DNA from: Bacteroidaceae bacterium
GTDB taxonomy: Bacteria > Bacteroidota > Bacteroidia > Bacteroidales > Bacteroidaceae
NCBI GenBank assembly: GCA_024682395.1
Contig: JAIKZH010000020.1
Coordinates: forward strand, 1-64,000
Length of the DNA: 64,000 nucleotides
Reading direction: 5' to 3'
A model generated the notes under the pieces. It ran no database searches, was not told the DNA's origin, and was given only the letters and a program-made list of their open reading frames with translations. This document shows positions 17,503 through 27,300 of this stretch, one piece after another (within the stretch, counting starts at the first letter, position 1; each line of letters starts with the position of its first letter). Made by a program: the position numbers and the translations under genes.

Positions 17503-18666
17503 ATGTACAGAATTCTATTTACATTTATTGTGTTCGTGGCATCTGTCGGATGTTCTATGGCACAGAATTGGGTTACTACATGGGCTGCAGCTCAGCAAGT
17601 CATCGAACCAAAGAACAATCCACCGATTGCTCTTGCAAATGAAACATTCCGTCAGATTGTTCAGGTTTCTATACCAGGTGAACAAATGCGTTTGAGACTT
17701 TCAAATCGTTATAGTAGAGAAGATTTAGAGATTAAAGCAGTTGAGATTGCTAAGGCAAAATCTGCCGGTGCTTCATCTGACATCGAAGAATCTACAACTC
17801 GCCAGTTGACTTTTAATGGCAGTAAGTCTGTTGTAATTAAAGCCGGTGAGGAAATATATGCAGACGTATGTGATTTTAAAATCACTCCACGTATGAATAT
17901 TGCCATTACAATTCATTATGGAAAGGCTCCATTGAATATCATTACTGGTCATCCAAGTTCTCGTACAACTTCATATTTCATGGATAAGAATATCAGTACT
18001 GAACATTGGTACACAATCGAAAGTATTGATGTTATCGCTGGTAAAAAGGGACGCGCTATTGCTGTAATTGGTAACTCAATAACTGACGGACGTGGTTCTA
18101 CAACAAATGGTCAGAATCGTTGGCCAGATGTTTTGTCTGAAAGACTTCTTAAGAATAAAGCAACTCGTGATGTAAGTGTGCTTAACTTCGGAATCGGAGG
18201 AAACTGTGTGGTTGAAGGTGGACTTGGTCCAACTGTGAAGAGAAGATATCAACACGACATCTTTGGTATGTCTGGTGTTAAGTATGTGATATTGTTTGAA
18301 GGTGTTAATGATTTGGGCGGTGCTCGCGATGCTGTGGCTAAGGCTGATCAGATAATCGAAGTATATAAACAGATCATTAAAGAAGCTCATGAGAAGGGAA
18401 TGAAAGTGTATGGCGGAACAGTTATGCCTTTCAAATATAGTTTTTATGATTTCGGAAATCACGAGGCAGGACGTCAGCATCTTAACGAATGGATTCGTTC
18501 ATGTAAAGATTTTGATGCAGTGCTTGATTTCGATGCTGTTATGAGCGGTACTTTAGAGAAAGACGCACTCAATCCTATTTTCCTTTTCGAAAACGACTGG
18601 CTTCACCCAAATGCTATTGGATACAAGAAAATGGGTGAATCAATCAATTTGAAATTGTTCAAGTAA
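17503..18666 (+). CDS. secreted SGNH/GDSL hydrolase, probable carbohydrate esterase
   Basis: The predicted 387 residues have a signal peptide with a possible lipobox (SVGC, Cys17) or ordinary cleavage after AQ. An N-terminal beta-rich domain (about 25-180) precedes the SGNH domain: IAVIGNSITDGRG holds the catalytic Ser, FGIGGN and LFEGVNDLGG the oxyanion Gly and Asn, and ENDWLHPNAIGY the Asp/His pair. In this setting it most likely removes acetyl groups from hemicellulose or pectin side chains, but the substrate is inferred. It is the last gene of the rightward arm. Confidence 0.85.
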   Translation: MYRILFTFIVFVASVGCSMAQNWVTTWAAAQQVIEPKNNPPIALANETFRQIVQVSIPGEQMRLRLSNRYSREDLEIKAVEIAKAKSAGASSDIEESTTRQLTFNGSKSVVIKAGEEIYADVCDFKITPRMNIAITIHYGKAPLNIITGHPSSRTTSYFMDKNISTEHWYTIESIDVIAGKKGRAIAVIGNSITDGRGSTTNGQNRWPDVLSERLLKNKATRDVSVLNFGIGGNCVVEGGLGPTVKRRYQHDIFGMSGVKYVILFEGVNDLGGARDAVAKADQIIEVYKQIIKEAHEKGMKVYGGTVMPFKYSFYDFGNHEAGRQHLNEWIRSCKDFDAVLDFDAVMSGTLEKDALNPIFLFENDWLHPNAIGYKKMGESINLKLFK

Positions 18667-18690
18667 ACAATTAATCAAACAATAAAATTG

Positions 18691-18722
18691 AGAGAGTACA
18701 TTGCGATGTGCTCTCTTTTTTT
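18691..18722 (+). terminator. terminator of the SGNH esterase gene
   Basis: AGAGAGTACAT and ATGTGCTCTCT pair around a short loop, followed by a run of eight T, 24 bases after the stop codon. Confidence 0.85.
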
Positions 18723-18888
18723 ATTCGCTTTAATATACAAGAGTTGCAAATTGAGAGTTGAAGGTAAGGTGCTACACGTAATTTATAATTTATAATCATT
18801 CTCGTAGCTTCTGAAACCTCTCTACTCTCATCTTTTTACTTGTTGATTCGTTGTTACAAGGATATCGCAGCGCAACATAGTTTCTTCT

Positions 18889-18960
18889 TATAGCTTCGTT
18901 TAAAATCATAACCTCCAATGAGATCGAAATCATAATGGAGGGAATCCTAACGAAGTTATA
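18889..18960. repeat. 72-bp nested inverted repeat between convergent genes
   Basis: The outer arms 18889-18900 and 18949-18960 pair over 12 bp with one G-U. Inside, CCTCCA pairs with TGGAGG, and within that ATGA with TCAT. The whole piece could fold as one long hairpin and adjoins the susD terminator. It could be a terminator part, a mini-inverted-repeat element or an RNA; nothing in the sequence decides. Confidence 0.6.
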
Positions 18961-18968
18961 ATAAAAAA

Positions 18969-18996
18969 TGAGGATGTGCCGTTTGACACATCCTCA
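18969..18996 (-). terminator. terminator of susD
   Basis: The 10-bp stem TGAGGATGTG/CACATCCTCA is followed on the minus strand by TTTTTTATTATAAC. It lies 48 bases after the susD stop and shares its stem sequence with the terminator at 177-207. Confidence 0.85.
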
Positions 18997-19044
18997 CTCA
19001 TAAGTTTATGCTATTTTATAGCGTTATACTTTTCGTATCAGCTA

Positions 19045-20904
19045 TTAATAACCAGGGTTCTGAGTTAATTCAACAGTGTTAGCTTCGATATCACGCAATG
19101 GAATAGGGTAGAGAGTGAATTTCTCTTTGAAGTCTTCTCCTGTTGCGCTATGTTCAGAACTGTACCAAGTACCATATTTCTTAACACGCTTGAAGAATAC
19201 TTCTGTACCCATACGGCCTAAAGTAAGACGACGCTTTTCTTCAACACCATATTCACGCATACGTTCGTCAAGGATATAGTCTAAACCAGCACCGATTCCA
19301 GTGTTATCAACTTTAAAATCATCTTCAGATACTGCAGGTGCATTTGAACGATTGCGGATAACGTTGATATCATCCTTTGCCTTAGAATAATCACCTTTCT
19401 TTGCATATGCTTCAGCACGGAGGAAGTAAGCTTCTGTGAGACGATAGAGATATTGGTCACAGAATGTACCACCAGCAGTACCAGCCAAATCGTGAGTTTC
19501 CTTGTTAAGAATCAATGCGTCTGGGTGGTCGCCAGGAGTTGTAACCTTAGCTTGGTAACCTGTAAGACCACGGCAAGGAAGTTTTGTTTCACCGAAGTCA
19601 CCAGTGATGAATGATACTTCGTCTTTTTCATCATCAGTCATATCAAAGTTTGCTTTAGGATCCATAACGTCAATTTCTGTTCCAAATTCAGGATGACTTT
19701 GCATGAAATCCTTATTGTTGAATTGGAATACACGGATGAAGTTGTAGTTTGAGTTACGTATATCGTTCTTCCATTCTGGGTCCTCGCGGAAAGCCTGAGA
19801 TCCTTCAGCAAATAATTCTTCTGCATCACCAGAAACCCAAATTTCATTGTGGAAGTGATAGTTAGCATAACCAGAACCAATACCTCTACCACCTGTGCAG
19901 TCGTCAACAGGCCAGCGGAATGGAGTTAATTGTTGATTTTCTGAAGTTACAATCTTGAACTTGTTTACCTGAGGTGAGCAGTGACGTTCAAGAAGGTAGT
20001 TAGATGGGTTATCCCAGAACTGGATGTTAGAACGGCTACCACCACCTGGAGCATCTACGTTTGCAAGTTGAGCAACCCAAATTGCTTCAGTGTTACCTGC
20101 TCCGCGGTTTTGGTTTTTACGTTGGAAGAGGTCCCAATAAACATCACCTGGTTCACTCTTACGTCTTCCGAAACGTTCTGTCATCAATGAAAGACCTTCG
20201 CAGTTGATTACTTCTGTAGCGTAATTGATGGCTTCGTCGTAATTGTCAAGAGCAAGATTCAATTCTGATGCGAGAAGTTGAGCTGCTTGTTTGTTGATTT
20301 CACCATCCTTAACATTAGCATCTGTGATGTCTCTCAAATTTTCTGCTGCAAATTCAGCATCTTCCAATGCCTTTTCAAGAACAAATTCTCTGCTTTCGCG
20401 AGCCTTGTCAGCTACATATGAAGTGACTGGTTTGTCAAGATATGGAACACCACCATAAAGGTAAACCAAAGTACGATAAGCGAATGCGCGGAAGAACTTA
20501 GCTTTTGCTTCGTATTCAACTTTCTCATCATCGTTGAGTTCTGAACCATCAATCTTTGAGATTGTCATGTTTGCAGAAGCGATAACCTTATACCAGTTTT
20601 TCCAGTGCTTGCTTGAGATATCACTACTTGGAGTAAGTTCAGCCTCAAGATTTGATTTTGTTTGGTCACCTCTGTCTAAAAGGTCTGTACCATATAAGTA
20701 GTCGATAGCACGATCTTGATCCTGGAAGAATTCGTAACGTGTCAAGTAATACAAGTCTGTGATTGACATGTCGAAATCTTTGCTTGTGATGTATGAGTTC
20801 TCAGGGCTGTTGAAGTCCATTGGATTCTCATCGAGGAAGTCTCCACATGCACATAGTGTTGATGCAATGGCACCAATCATTAATAATTTTCTATAATTTT
20901 TCAT
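19045..20904 (-). CDS. SusD/RagB-family glycan-binding outer membrane lipoprotein
   Basis: SusD-like lipoproteins cap the SusC transporter on the cell surface and capture oligosaccharides. The predicted 619 residues have a lipobox at LCACGDFLDENP (Cys20). KAKFFRAFAYRTLVYLYGGVPYLDKPV is typical of the TPR half, and the C-terminus ends in IPLRDIEANT and LTQNPGY, as most family members do. It lies 20 bases after susC and ends the leftward arm. Ligand specificity cannot be read from sequence. Confidence 0.95.
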   Translation of the reverse strand: MKNYRKLLMIGAIASTLCACGDFLDENPMDFNSPENSYITSKDFDMSITDLYYLTRYEFFQDQDRAIDYLYGTDLLDRGDQTKSNLEAELTPSSDISSKHWKNWYKVIASANMTISKIDGSELNDDEKVEYEAKAKFFRAFAYRTLVYLYGGVPYLDKPVTSYVADKARESREFVLEKALEDAEFAAENLRDITDANVKDGEINKQAAQLLASELNLALDNYDEAINYATEVINCEGLSLMTERFGRRKSEPGDVYWDLFQRKNQNRGAGNTEAIWVAQLANVDAPGGGSRSNIQFWDNPSNYLLERHCSPQVNKFKIVTSENQQLTPFRWPVDDCTGGRGIGSGYANYHFHNEIWVSGDAEELFAEGSQAFREDPEWKNDIRNSNYNFIRVFQFNNKDFMQSHPEFGTEIDVMDPKANFDMTDDEKDEVSFITGDFGETKLPCRGLTGYQAKVTTPGDHPDALILNKETHDLAGTAGGTFCDQYLYRLTEAYFLRAEAYAKKGDYSKAKDDINVIRNRSNAPAVSEDDFKVDNTGIGAGLDYILDERMREYGVEEKRRLTLGRMGTEVFFKRVKKYGTWYSSEHSATGEDFKEKFTLYPIPLRDIEANTVELTQNPGY

Positions 20905-20924
20905 ATTTTTTTCAATAAGTTTGA

Positions 20925-23900
20925 TTAGAATGTAATATTAAGACCTAAAGTGAATGAGCGCATAAGTGGCCAATCATCATATGTGCTTCCGGCGCGTCTG
21001 TCACCATAACCGATGTTGTATTGAGTACCATCCAATTCAGGATCCCATCCGTGCCAACCTGTAAGAGTAATAAGGTTCTTTGCATTGACGTAAACATTTG
21101 CGCTTGAAAGTCCTACTGTAGAAAGATACTTCTTAGGAAGGTTGTAGCTTAATGTTACATCTTGGAGACGAACGAAGTTACGTTGTTGGTAACGGTTAGC
21201 TGTATATTTTGGTCCATTTGTAGGAAGAGCGAAGTAACCATCTCTGTTGAGTGGAGACCAGAACAAATCAGCCTTTTCAGAAATCATGTTGTAACGCAAA
21301 GTGTTGTTATCGAATGTCTTAGTATCTGTGTTACGTCCAAGATATCCGTGCTTTCCACCTTGTACAGTGTTGATGAAGAATGTAAATGTGAAATCCTTGT
21401 AAGTGAACTTGTTCAATAAACCAGCACGGTAAGCAGGTTCAGTTCTACCAAGAATTGTCTTATCGTTATCATTAACTTCTCCGTTATTGTCCATATCAAC
21501 AATACGATATGCACCTGCATGGTATCCAGTAGGGATATCGTCTTCAATCTGATAGATACCGTCAATCTTGAAATCGTAGAGTGTAGTGAGGTCTTTTCCA
21601 ATAAACAAACCTGAAGCAATCAAGTCTTTATCTCCAGCGAGACTTGTAATCTTGTTTTTGTTTGCAGAGAAAGTTAAAGTAGTTGACCATTCAAAATCAG
21701 ACTTAACGATATTGCGTGAAGTCAAGCTCAATTCAATACCTTTATTTCTGATACCACCAACGTTTGATGGAACACCTTCAGAACCTGTGTAAGTAGGCAT
21801 AACTACATCGTAAAGCAAGTCTTTAGTGTTTGTGAGGTATGCGTCGATGTTACCCATGAGTCGGTTTCCAAAGAGAGTAAAGTCGATACCTGCGTTCCAT
21901 CCACGAGTGCTTTCCCATGTAAGATTAGTGTTACCTAATTTGTGAACATATTGGCGTTTTGCAACGTTTGCATCGTTACCAAATGTGTAACCATCACCTG
22001 TTTGTACCTGAGATTTAGTTGCATATCTTGCAGCAGGGTTACCGATGCTTCCGTAACCAGCACGGAGTTTCAAGTAGTCAACCCATTTAACTTTGAAGAA
22101 TGATTCTTCTGAAGCAACCCAACCAAAAGCTGCTGAAGGGAATGTTCCCCATCTGTGACCTTTAGCGAATGTACTTGAACCATCGTGACGAATTGTACCA
22201 GTGAAGAGGTATCTGTTATCGTAGTTGTAACCTAAACGGTAAACTTGATAAGCTGCTTTCTGATTCCAAGCTCCAGTACTAATTGTTTGTGTTTGACCAA
22301 GGTCGAGTTTATTGTAACTGAGAGTCATACGAGGGAATGTGTTAGCATCTGCATTAGTCCAGTTGTATTGTTTCTTGTTGCAACCAAGTACGATTGTTCC
22401 GTTAATGCTGTGCTTGCCAAAGGTGCGAGCATATGATAAGATATTATCTAATGTGAAGCTGTAGTATTCATTGTGGTTCTTATATGCATTACCATTGTGA
22501 GAATAAGAGAATTCACTTGAATAGTTATGGTCAGCAACAGTGTAAACATTACCGAAATTAAGTCTGTAAGTCAAACCTTCAATTGGTAATTTTACATCAG
22601 CATAAATGTTTGCGAAGAAGTTGTTTCTGCGGTCTTTGTCTGAAGCCAAGATAGTATAGTATGGATTTTCTCTTGCTGCACCAGCACATGGCATATCTAA
22701 CCAATTACCATTTTCATCCTTAGGCTGTGCCATTGGAGGGAATGCTTCGAGGAATGGAAGATATGGTGATAAACCATCCTTATTAACTAATGATGCAGAA
22801 GATTGCAAACCAATTCTCACCCATTTGTTAAGAGCTCCTTCAACGTTAGCACGGAGAGTGTTACGCTTGAAGTCATCGTTAACCATGTGGTTTTCTTGTT
22901 CAACATGTCCGAATGAAAGGAGGTATAACACATCTTTTGTACCACCAGAAATACTCAACTTAGTGTCGAAGATATATCCGTTGCGTGTGAATTTATCCAT
23001 CCAGTCATAGTCTGTATCAATAATATTTTTGTTTTCGTCAACAAGATATGGGTCTGGCATTACTGTATATAACTGGAAGTCAGGATTTGCAAGTGTGTAT
23101 CCTGATTCTTCAGTATATGCTTGTTGCCAACTTGCTTTTCTGTCCCAATCCAACATCTTTGAACGATTCATAGTGTGAAGGTCCTTAGTTGGGCTTTGGA
23201 AAGAGTATGATGTTGTGAGATTGATCTTAGTCTTACCTTCTTTACCTTGCTTTGTAGTGATGAGCATAACACCATTAGCAGCGTTAGTACCATAGATTGC
23301 AGTAGAACTTGCATCTTTCAAGATGTCGATAGATTCAATATCTGCAGGGTTTAATGAAGAAAGATCCTGGTCGTAGATGATACCATCGAGGATGATCAAC
23401 ATGTCTTTGTTACCGTTGATAGTGTTAGTACCACGGATAGACATTTTAGGAGTATCACCTGCACTACCAGAAACACCAACGTTCAAACCTGGTACAGTAC
23501 CTTGGAGAGACTGAACGATGTTTGTGTTAGGTGACTGTTCAAAATCCTTGAGGTTAGCACTTGCAACAGAACCTGTCAAGTCACGACGCTTCATTGTACC
23601 ATAACCGACAACAACGATTTCGTCAAGTGACTTTGTGTCTTCCTTAAGGATAACATTAACGAAGGATTTTCCTTTGACAGTAATTGTCTGAGGAACGAAA
23701 CCTAAGTAAGAAACTTTGATAGCATCCTTTGTTACATTCTTGAGTTCAAAGTTACCATCGTAATTTGTGACTGTACCATGGTTGGGATTTCCAACTTCAA
23801 TAACGGCTGCACCGATAATTGGTTCACCATTATTGTCTTTCACAATACCTTTAATGACGTTTTGTGCTGACATTGCCAACGGCATCATACACAACACAAG

Positions 23901-23936
23901 AGACATCATCAAAAATCTTCTAAAGATTTTGTTCAT
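20925..23936 (-). CDS. SusC/RagA-family TonB-dependent oligosaccharide transporter
   Basis: An outer membrane beta-barrel that imports glycans bound by its SusD partner, powered by TonB. The predicted 1003 residues have a signal peptide ending near SAQ, a carboxypeptidase-regulatory-like domain (about 25-100, with GIVKDNNGEPIIGAAV), the SusC signature DEIVVVGYGTMKRRDLTGSV leading into the plug, and a barrel ending in RSFTLGLNITF with terminal Phe. Its promoter is at 24160-24192, leaving a leader of about 215 nt. It is cotranscribed with the SusD gene. Confidence 0.96.
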   Translation of the reverse strand: MNKIFRRFLMMSLVLCMMPLAMSAQNVIKGIVKDNNGEPIIGAAVIEVGNPNHGTVTNYDGNFELKNVTKDAIKVSYLGFVPQTITVKGKSFVNVILKEDTKSLDEIVVVGYGTMKRRDLTGSVASANLKDFEQSPNTNIVQSLQGTVPGLNVGVSGSAGDTPKMSIRGTNTINGNKDMLIILDGIIYDQDLSSLNPADIESIDILKDASSTAIYGTNAANGVMLITTKQGKEGKTKINLTTSYSFQSPTKDLHTMNRSKMLDWDRKASWQQAYTEESGYTLANPDFQLYTVMPDPYLVDENKNIIDTDYDWMDKFTRNGYIFDTKLSISGGTKDVLYLLSFGHVEQENHMVNDDFKRNTLRANVEGALNKWVRIGLQSSASLVNKDGLSPYLPFLEAFPPMAQPKDENGNWLDMPCAGAARENPYYTILASDKDRRNNFFANIYADVKLPIEGLTYRLNFGNVYTVADHNYSSEFSYSHNGNAYKNHNEYYSFTLDNILSYARTFGKHSINGTIVLGCNKKQYNWTNADANTFPRMTLSYNKLDLGQTQTISTGAWNQKAAYQVYRLGYNYDNRYLFTGTIRHDGSSTFAKGHRWGTFPSAAFGWVASEESFFKVKWVDYLKLRAGYGSIGNPAARYATKSQVQTGDGYTFGNDANVAKRQYVHKLGNTNLTWESTRGWNAGIDFTLFGNRLMGNIDAYLTNTKDLLYDVVMPTYTGSEGVPSNVGGIRNKGIELSLTSRNIVKSDFEWSTTLTFSANKNKITSLAGDKDLIASGLFIGKDLTTLYDFKIDGIYQIEDDIPTGYHAGAYRIVDMDNNGEVNDNDKTILGRTEPAYRAGLLNKFTYKDFTFTFFINTVQGGKHGYLGRNTDTKTFDNNTLRYNMISEKADLFWSPLNRDGYFALPTNGPKYTANRYQQRNFVRLQDVTLSYNLPKKYLSTVGLSSANVYVNAKNLITLTGWHGWDPELDGTQYNIGYGDRRAGSTYDDWPLMRSFTLGLNITF

Positions 23937-24327
23937 AATGATTTTTTGATTTTTAATTAAACATGTTATTATAGCAAGATAAAAAAATTAATTGAGATTT
24001 GATTTATCTTATTTCGTTTATCAGTCAAAGATTTGATTACTTTTTATTGTCATGTATTTCCAGGTATATTTAATAGAACGTGTGTTTTGACAAGCGTTGT
24101 AGTTACTACGTAATGGTGTCAATCGTACGCTATAGTATACACTTTCATACATTTACAATGCAAAGATATAATTAATAACGTTTTTTAGCAAAATTTAGCG
24201 CATTAAAATGACTTTTTTTTGTCGTAAAACGCGTAAAATGCATATTTTTTGAGTTTTTGAGCTATAAATCGTATGCTTTTTTGTACGATTATTAATATAT
24301 ATTAATAATTATAGTTCTCTGGTAATG
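23937..24327 (-). promoter_or_regulatory. susC leader and upstream control region
   Basis: From 23937 to about 24153 lies the susC leader, with an inverted GTAG/CTAC pair near 24098. Upstream of the promoter the region shows a tandem CGTAAAACG/CGTAAAATG pair (about 24222-24241), an inverted AATCGTA/TACGATT pair (24267-24290), and a 22-bp A/T palindrome at 24288-24309. These are candidate binding sites of the HTCS regulator encoded next door; the palindrome could instead help end the HTCS message. Confidence 0.45.
24160..24192 (-). promoter_or_regulatory. promoter of susC-susD
   Basis: On the minus strand TTTGC and TATCTTTGC are 19 bases apart, a full match to the Bacteroidetes consensus. Confidence 0.7.
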
Positions 24328-27300
24328 CTAATTCTTATGTGATTTTGCATATTCTGAAGGTGAAACACCAAAATAATTCTTAAACACTGTTGAGAAATGA
24401 GTCTGGTCGTTGAAACCAACTAAATACGCAATTTGACTAATGTTAACTTTTCCCTCTTTTAGCAAGCGTGCAGCCTGTTCCATACGCAGATTACGTAGGA
24501 ATTTACCTGTTGGCACACCTGTAAGTTCTTTTATCTTTCTGTGTAGTTGGGCACGGCTTATGCACAGTTCTTCTGCCAGCGCATCTACATTAAAATCAGA
24601 GTTTTGCAGATTAGAATTGATGGAATTCATTACGCGTTCCATAAAGGCATCGTTATTGCCTTTTACAACAATGTTTTCAACTCTTTCTTTTTGTTGAAGA
24701 GCTCCACTGAATTTGCCTTTTAATCTGAGTATGTTGTTTATAAGATTGTCTATTTGAATGTTAAGTTCTTCGATATCAAATGGCTTTCCTATATATGCAT
24801 CTGCTCCGAATTTCAGTCCTTTTAATTTCTCTGTTATCTCTGCTTTTGATGTGAGCAGAATTACAGGAATTTCACTTATTGTAGGATTAGTTTTGATGCG
24901 TTTAAGCAGTGTCAATCCATCCATTTCTGGCATCATGATGTCGCTAATGAACAGGTCGTATTTATGTGTCAATAGTTCCTTTAATGCTTCTTTTCCGTTT
25001 GGAACATGATTGAACTTGTATTTCGTACCTAACTCACTATTAATGTATTCCGCAATCTCATAATCGTCGTCGGCAATTAGAATACTGAAAGAAGGTGTTG
25101 AATGTTTAGACTCATTATTTGATAACAACGAGTTGTTGGCAATATCTTCTTTTATAATCTGGTCGGCTTTCAGGTGTTTGTTGCCTAATGGAATGGTTAC
25201 AGTAAAGCAGGCTCCTGTTTTGCCATCGTTGCGGTTTGAAGCTTTTATCTTTCCTCCGTGTAGTAAAACGATAGAACGTGATAAATTAAGTCCAATTCCT
25301 GTTCCTCTTATACCACTGTCGATTGACGAATTGCCTTGATAGAAGCGTTTAAACAGACGTTCAGGATTCTCTTCTTTTATTCCTATTCCGTTGTCTATTA
25401 CACTTATCTCAAAGTTCTGTTCGTCAGATTCTAATACGATGTTTATTTCACTTCCGTCAGGGGTGTGTTTGAATGCGTTTGATAATAGATTTGACATGAC
25501 CTTGTCGAAGTTGATACGATCGATCCATCCTTCAACATGTTTTGCTTTATGCTCAAAAGTGAAATTGATGTTGCGCATGTTGGCTTCGGTCTGGTATAAA
25601 GTATAAATACCATTGATGAAATTTACTAAATCGGTCTTTTTGCATCTTAATTGCATTTGTTTCTTGTCGATTTTTCTTTCATCAAGAATCTGACTTACCA
25701 AGATCATAAGTCTTTGGGCATTTCTGTCGATTATGTCAATATACCCTTTCCCCGTGTCGTCTGTTATAGATTCCTTCAGTTTATTTAAAGGTCCTATAAT
25801 TAGCGTAAGAGGGGAGCGTATGTCGTGAGTGGCATTAATTAAGAACTTCATTTTTTCCTCGTCCAATTGCTTTTTCTTGCTTTGGTTGAAGAAATATATT
25901 CCAAGTATAATACCAGCAATTATGATGATACAATATAGTATATATGCAATTGATGTCTGATACCAAGGTGGGATAACGGTAACAGTGAAGGTAGATATGT
26001 CTGAATAGGTTCCTGCAGCTAACGCACGTACATCAATTGTGTATGTACCTGGCTGTAACTGACTAAGTTGGATGCTATTCTGTCCTTCTGTGTTCTGTAT
26101 CCAATGACCATTGTTTATTTTGTATTCAAAAATTATATTTCCAGGATTATGATAGTCGAATGAAGAGAATTCCAAAGAAATGGTGTTGTCAAGATATGAC
26201 ACATTGAAATTCTTTGCATCAATGACCGAACAATCGATAACTTGTTTGCCATTTGAGAGGGTTTTTGAACTGATTGGCTCACCTGCAATGAAGAAACCAG
26301 TAAGTTTTACATTTGGCAGAGATAAGTATTCATTTTTTACATTTACAGGTGTAAACATTGTGAGACCGCTGTTGTTTCCGAAGAATGCAATTCCTTGGGA
26401 ATTAAGCAGTCCTACATTGTTGATATATTCTTTTTTAGTAAGCCCATTTCCAATGACGTGACCAATGAATTTCTTGTTTTTTATATCGTATTGCCATATT
26501 CCCATTGATGTAGAACACCAGATATCTCCATTCTTATCCTCAAAAATATAGCTGATAACTTTATTTCTTAATGTTTCATTATCTGTGAATGGTTTTGCCT
26601 CTTTGTCACCTCGTTTGTAACTATATAAACCTTGGTCTGTTCCAATTAATATTAGTCCGTTGCGTGTCTCATTTATGGAATGACATAAAACTCCTTCTAA
26701 AAGATTGTCCCATTCATATGGCTTGAAAGAGTCTTTACTAGGATCGTAACACGAAATACCGAAATTAGTAGCAATCCAAATATATCCAAGGTGGTCGCGT
26801 TTCATTGCGGTAATCCAGTCGTTACATAAGCCTCCCTTTTTGCTGTCCTTGTTTAAGTTGCTGTAGTGTTTTATCTCTTTAGTCTGTGGATTGAAAGAAC
26901 ACATACCTTTTGAATATACAGATATATACAGGTTGCCATTTTTGTCGTCTGACATACATTTGAAATTGTCGCAACTGTATTTAAACTGTAATTGGTAGTC
27001 TCCTGTGAGTGGGTTATATGAATATAACCCGTCGTTTGTTCCAATCCAATAACGTTTTTTACTGTCTCGATATATAATCTTTGTTGACGGAGGTGCTGCA
27101 GGCGATGCTATAATTCGTCCTTGTTCGTTAAATCCGTAAATACCATTATCTTGTACAGAACACCATGTCACATTATTATCGCCTTCACATATTGAGGATA
27201 CTGTGGAACTTACAAATACACGTTGCTCAGTAAAGTTCCAGCCATTGAATTGAGGTTGCTTTTTCATGATGACCACCAGACCTTTTGACGGACATCCAAA

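Larger units (their letters stand above)
18667..19044. other. intergenic region where the two arms of the locus converge
   Basis: It contains a rightward terminator (18691-18722), a large inverted repeat (18889-18960) and a leftward terminator (18969-18996). The piece from 18725 to 18885 shows nothing recognisable. Confidence 0.6.

Noticed and set aside
18949-18960. loxP-like recombination site
   Set aside because: Only about ten bases (ATAACTTCGT) resemble a loxP arm, the second arm lies 48 bases away with wrong spacing, and no recombinase gene is present.
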